Shown here: piece by piece, positions 60,101 to 64,000 of the stretch | How positions within the stretch are numbered: position 1 is the first letter of the stretch | Layout: each line of letters begins with the position of its first letter | From: Tetrahymena thermophila SB210 | Lineage: Eukaryota > Ciliophora > Oligohymenophorea > Hymenostomatida > Tetrahymenidae | NCBI RefSeq assembly: GCF_000189635.1 | Contig: NW_002476507.1 | Location: 124,001-188,000 of the forward strand | Direction: 5' to 3' | Length of the DNA: 64,000 nucleotides | Notes under the pieces: model-generated | The model's input: the letters and a program-made list of their open reading frames with translations, nothing else | Database searches by the model: none | What the model was told of the DNA's origin: nothing | Program-made: the position numbers and the translations under genes

Positions 60101-60549
60101 AGTTTCAGAAGACTCAATAAATTTGGTTAAGATGCTCAAACAGATTAAATGATAAAGAAGGAAAAAATCCAAAAGATAAACTCTATTTGCTTAGATAAAA
60201 TTTAAGAGATTATTCCTCATTAAAGCTAAGATTATTCTCATATATTAGATTTTAAAAAATAATTTATAGATTCCTCTGCACTTACTTATAATAAAATACC
60301 TAAGTCTGTTAATATTTAAATGAATTAAAATGATATGAAAGATTCTTTTGTTGATATTGAGTTTTATAAATAAAATATTGATTAAGAGTCTATTGTAAAC
60401 TAAATTACATGTAATCACATTGAAGAAAAACCAGTATAAACTTATTATTATTAAATCTATTAATAATTTTTTAATCTAATATTAAATAGGAAAATGAGAG
60501 ATATAATCAAGTGATGATAACAGATTACATTAAATAAAATAAATTATGA
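54160..60549 (+). CDS. Array gene D: close paralog of C
   Basis: Eight exons: 54160-54658, 55145-56054, 56205-56782, 56865-58069, 58119-58327, 58378-59491, 59699-60433, 60490-60549; 5310 nt, 1769 residues. Exons 1-5 and 8 have exactly the lengths of gene C. Signal peptide MFKFFLTQLLVLQAFFELQM. Same domain order: LVIVD blades, beta-rich stalk (FFIPLYIQVQVNIRNVFYYR), cadherin-like unit with IATDGYSTVQDEFSIQF, membrane helix FFYVVQLAFQIIGPLLGILG, RFRAEIYR, and the C-terminal half with SCCYSLAKFFKAHYSPIG, where one Cys of the CCYC cluster is Ser. By eye, exon 3 differs from C at only about 15 of 578 bases, whereas the start of exon 7 differs at about 8 of the first 53. The last-intron donor is GTATAA against GTAAAA in C. 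Function as for C. Confidence 0.82.
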
Positions 60550-63500
60550 AGATAAATAAATACTCATTCCTTCAAAAAATTCATCAAATTTCAAATTAAT
60601 TAAAGCTAAAAGGATTAGATCACAATCTAAATTATTTTAGTTGCTATATTGCAAAAAGAGATTATTAATTTATGTTAATATAACATATAAATTATCTTGT
60701 TTTAGAATATCAAATATTTTTCGATAGATTGATCATGTTGTCTTTTTTTTTGCTTTTTAAGAATAGGAAAAATTTTTTAAATAAATTATAAGCTTTTTTT
60801 TTTCACTCACAAACATATTAATTAATTTGGAAGAAATATTAAATAATTCCTTTTGGTATAAGCTAATTTAAAATTTATTCTTAAGTTAAATAAAAAAACA
60901 TAGTCTAAGTAAAAATTAAATATTTTTAATCTTTATTTTATAATTTACAAATCAAATAATTTTTATTATTACAATAATTTTTTGATATATAAATTCATGA
61001 AAATAAATTGAATATATCATCATTTCAGGAAAAAAATTATTGAATTGATCTCAAAATTAGTTTAAAATAAACAAGATATTTTGAGTCAAATCTACTGAAG
61101 AATAATTTAAAATTCAGTAGTATTCAAGATAAATTTACTCAATTCAGAGTTTACTTAATAAAGGTAAAAGTTAAATTCATAATACAGTTAAATCTTATTT
61201 TGTGGCCACTTTAATAAAATGACAACACACTAATTGTTGGCAAATTTTAAAACGAAAAGTAATAAAAAAGTATTCATAATAAATCTTGATAATGTTGATA
61301 CCTTTGTAATTTGATTAAAAATTTTGACCCAGATGGTGATCACTTTAGACAATTTTTAATGTACCAAATAATAAAATATTTATTGATCATTTTTTCTTTT
61401 TGTTTGATTATTTAGTAAAAGGAAAAATTAGAAAAATAAAATTATAAATTTGTTTTCTCACTCTCAAACATATAAATTTTGAACAAAGATTAAATTGTAA
61501 GCTTTTGGTGTAAGCGAATTTAAAATTTATAATTTCAGTAAATACTAATTCATCTCCTGAGTTATAATTAAATATTTTTAATGGCTATTCTATAATTTAA
61601 AGATCAATTCGAGTTCTAATAAATTAATGAAAAAATGATGTATTTAATAAAATTTTGATATTTTTAAGATTTACTAGTTAATTAGAGTCATAAATACTGT
61701 CTAATCATTTTATAATCGAGTATTATTCAAATCAATTTACATATCTTTGAGTTAAAAATTAATTTACTTTTATTGGTAATACCAAAAAAATAATAAAAAT
61801 AAATAGATGGTAAAACAGCGATATTTAAATATAAAATAAAAATTGTTTTTTTGCTTAAAAAAAACGGTTTTATCATAATTATTTAAATTTATATTAAGTG
61901 TGTATTTTAAAAATTCAGTCAATTAAAAGAAGACAATATAAAAAAATCTAAATAAGAGAGTTACTAAATCTTGATTTTTTTTATTTTGCATTAAATTATT
62001 TACAAATATTCAACTTTTGAGAATATTAAAAGATTAAAATTAAAATAACTATCAAATTCTTATAAATTTTTTTTAATTCAATCTTAAAATTAATATATTG
62101 AGAGTTATTATTTAAAAAAATTGAATAAATGTAAAAATAATAATAGTGTTAAATAAAAAAGGTAAAATTAAATACATTAAATTTTATTATCCTTTTTTTA
62201 AATAAACTAAATCTAGAAAGAAGATTGTTTTGATTATTTATTATAACTTTGGATATTGTTGATTAATAAATCACCTAATAATAAAAAAGTAATTAAATGC
62301 AAGTATTACTAATTTTAATATTATTTAATCATTAAGCTGGTCTTTTTTTAAGAATACTTATACTTATACTTTTAATTTTAATAATTGATTATTTTACCTT
62401 AAAATATTTACATTTTTAATGCATTTTTGAATATTTTCAGGTAAATTGTTAAGTTATTTTAGCCTGAAAGAATTATAAATCTAAAATTAATTTATAATAA
62501 AAAGAGATATTATTTTGGTGATTCTTTTATCTGAACAGAGATATTAAAAAACCTTTAAAATAAGTACAATATTTTTTAAAAATATCTCTTGTCAATTTTA
62601 TCATTCTCCAAATAATATAAAAATTATTTTTTAATAAATATCAATAAATATAAATAATATGCTTATAAAGAAATTATAAATTAAAATTTTTATACTTAAT
62701 TTCCTCACACTTTCATTATCAGATAATTTTATTTAAATAATTAAATTGATCTAATTCAAGAATCTAGAAGTATTATTAACAAGTTTCTATAAGATAATAA
62801 TGATTTACATAATTAATTAAAATAATCTTTTTTATTCAAGATTCTTCAAAAAGCATACAAAAAATTAATATCTTTTAGTTTTTAGTGATATTAATTTTAG
62901 GAAATTCAGAAATTATTATTTAGAGTAAATTAAAAACTCTTTGAATGTTTAAATCTTTTTCTAACAAGTTCAATATTGACTTTTTCAATATTTTTTAGTG
63001 TGTTTTTGTTACAAAAGGAACATTTTTCTTATTCCATTTATTTTTTTGTAAATATTAGTATATTTTTAAAGAGTGTAAGAAAAAGAAAATTTAGGTAACA
63101 TAGATGAATATTTAATATTGAATAAAAGCACATTTAAAATACACTAATTTGCTTTCATGTTAATTGTTATATAATAACTTATTGTATCATTTTTAATTTA
63201 TTTTCTATAAAATTGATTCAGTATAATTATTTTTAATGATGTCATTTGATTTACAAAAAATGTATGTAAATAGTAAAAAATAACAATTAATAATTATATT
63301 TGTTTGTTTGTTAGCCAATAAAAAAGCATCTATCTATCTTTTGCATTTATTTAATAAAATTTTATTGAAGAATACTACTTTTAATATAAAAAAACTTAAG
63401 TTATTTTTTAACAAAATTCAATGTAAATTGATTTATTTCTATTCATATAAACCTTATCTAAAACTAAATAATTTTTCTTTCAAAATTTTTTCTTTCCATT

Positions 63501-64000
63501 TTACATTTTAGGCATAATTTTTGTGGTTAAAAATAAAAGATACAATATGATATTAATAAATAATATTAGGAAACATTTGAAGAATATTTAAGAATGTTTT
63601 GTAACAAAAATTTAAAATAATTAAAACAATATTATTTATTTGATTTTTATTTTTTATTGTATCTTACATTTTAAAATTCAAACATTATTATTAATTTTAC
63701 TTATCATAGACTTGCTTAAACAATATGTTAAAATTTTATTACTTTTAATTTCGATATTTTTATTAGATTAAAAAACAATATTATTATACTGGCTAATTTT
63801 TCAAAAACAAAGAAAGTTTACAGAGGATAAAATAAATTTTTATCGACTTATTTACTTTTACAGCTTTCCTTAAAATATGTATTTATTTAAAATACTTGAA
63901 AATCATATTTAATACATTTATTTGGTTTTTTAATTTTTCTATGGTTACCTTACATATAGCAAATAGATAAATTTTGATTCGTTTTTATTTTCTTTTAAAT
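60550..64000. other. Gene-free region downstream of the array
   Basis: 3.4 kb of very A+T-rich DNA. Short open stretches (for instance 63308-63511) consist of Phe/Lys/Leu/Asn runs with no Gln TAA/TAG bias, so they look like chance. Contains the two copies of a diverged ~650-bp repeat. No telomere repeat, RNA gene or further array relic was found. Confidence 0.55.
60728..61760. repeat. Diverged direct repeat, period about 650 bp
   Basis: Copy 1 about 60728-61190, copy 2 about 61382-61760. Shared ordered landmarks: ATTGATCAT (60728 / 61382), AGGAAAAAT, TCACTC..CAAACATAT, GGT(A/G)TAAGC.AATTTAAAATTTAT, TAATTAAATATTTTTAAT-like, GAGTCA..ATACTG, GTATTATTCAA..AAATTTAC. Order and spacing are kept although identity is modest. 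Noncoding in both copies. Confidence 0.6.

Larger units (their letters stand above)
52967..60700. repeat. Tandem segmental duplication, copy 2 (B-tail relic + spacer + gene D)
   Basis: Second copy of the 7.7-kb unit. Left boundary where B-tail sequence begins (52967). Right boundary near TTATCTTGT at 60693-60701, the last point where the D 3' flank still matches the C 3' flank (52958-52966). Confidence 0.78.

Noticed and set aside
63308..63511. 67-residue plus-strand frame near the window end
   Set aside because: Only Phe/Lys/Leu/Asn/Ile composition, no in-frame Gln TAA/TAG, no neighbour or homology signal; chance length is plausible here.
1..64000. CRISPR arrays, prokaryotic operons, phage or IS elements
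   Set aside because: Genetic code, spliced introns and gene content are ciliate nuclear; no regularly spaced repeats and no transposase frames were seen.
1..64000. tRNA genes, rRNA genes and telomere (CCCCAA/GGGGTT) repeats
   Set aside because: Looked for G/C-rich cloverleaf-like islands and telomere hexamers; none found, though a short RNA gene could be missed by eye.

Overview
The window is protist nuclear DNA from a ciliate of the Tetrahymena type. It is extremely A+T-rich. Every long reading frame is full of in-frame TAA and TAG that fall where family alignments want Gln, and the genes end only at TGA. Introns are short, A+T-rich and GT..AG (mostly GTAA../GTTAGT donors and TTTAG/ATAG acceptors). 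Under the standard code almost no gene is visible. All calls below use TAA/TAG = Gln and splice sites placed by hand so that exon phases and totals close exactly. There are no telomere repeats, rRNA or recognisable tRNA genes.

Layout. 1-1207 (+): 3' part of a platelet-activating-factor acetylhydrolase. 2346-3124 (-): small membrane protein. 4195-7530 (-): 848-aa HEAT-repeat protein of the TORTIFOLIA1/SPIRAL2 microtubule type. 7973-13749 (-): 1779-aa protein with a degenerate kinase-like head and a giant Gln/Asn/Ser-rich tail holding internal repeats. 14644-17795 (+): two tandem DUF2804 genes. 18006-18995 (+): unknown gene. 20153-22808 (-): membralin. 23555-24829 (-): B-box zinc-finger/coiled-coil/SPRY-like protein. 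25886-28283 (+): two tandem glutathione peroxidases, the first a selenoprotein with in-frame UGA and a convincing SECIS element, the second its cysteine paralog.

From 31365 to 60549 (+) lies a head-to-tail array of four very large paralogs (A-D, 1767-1793 aa). Each has 8 exons with matching phases and several identical exon lengths (910, 578 and 209 nt in all four). Each encodes a signal peptide, an LVIVD-type beta-propeller, a dystroglycan-type cadherin-like region, one transmembrane helix and a long C-terminal half. A resembles B; C resembles D. A truncated B-type gene tail between C and D marks the junction of a roughly 7.7-kb tandem duplication. A small degraded exon fragment upstream of A suggests an older lost copy. 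60550-64000 holds no gene I can support but contains a diverged repeat with a period near 650 bp.

The strongest single observations are the Sec/Cys glutathione peroxidase pair with its SECIS, and the surface-receptor-like array with a readable recombination junction. Splice sites were inferred by eye; nothing here was checked by database search or RNA data.
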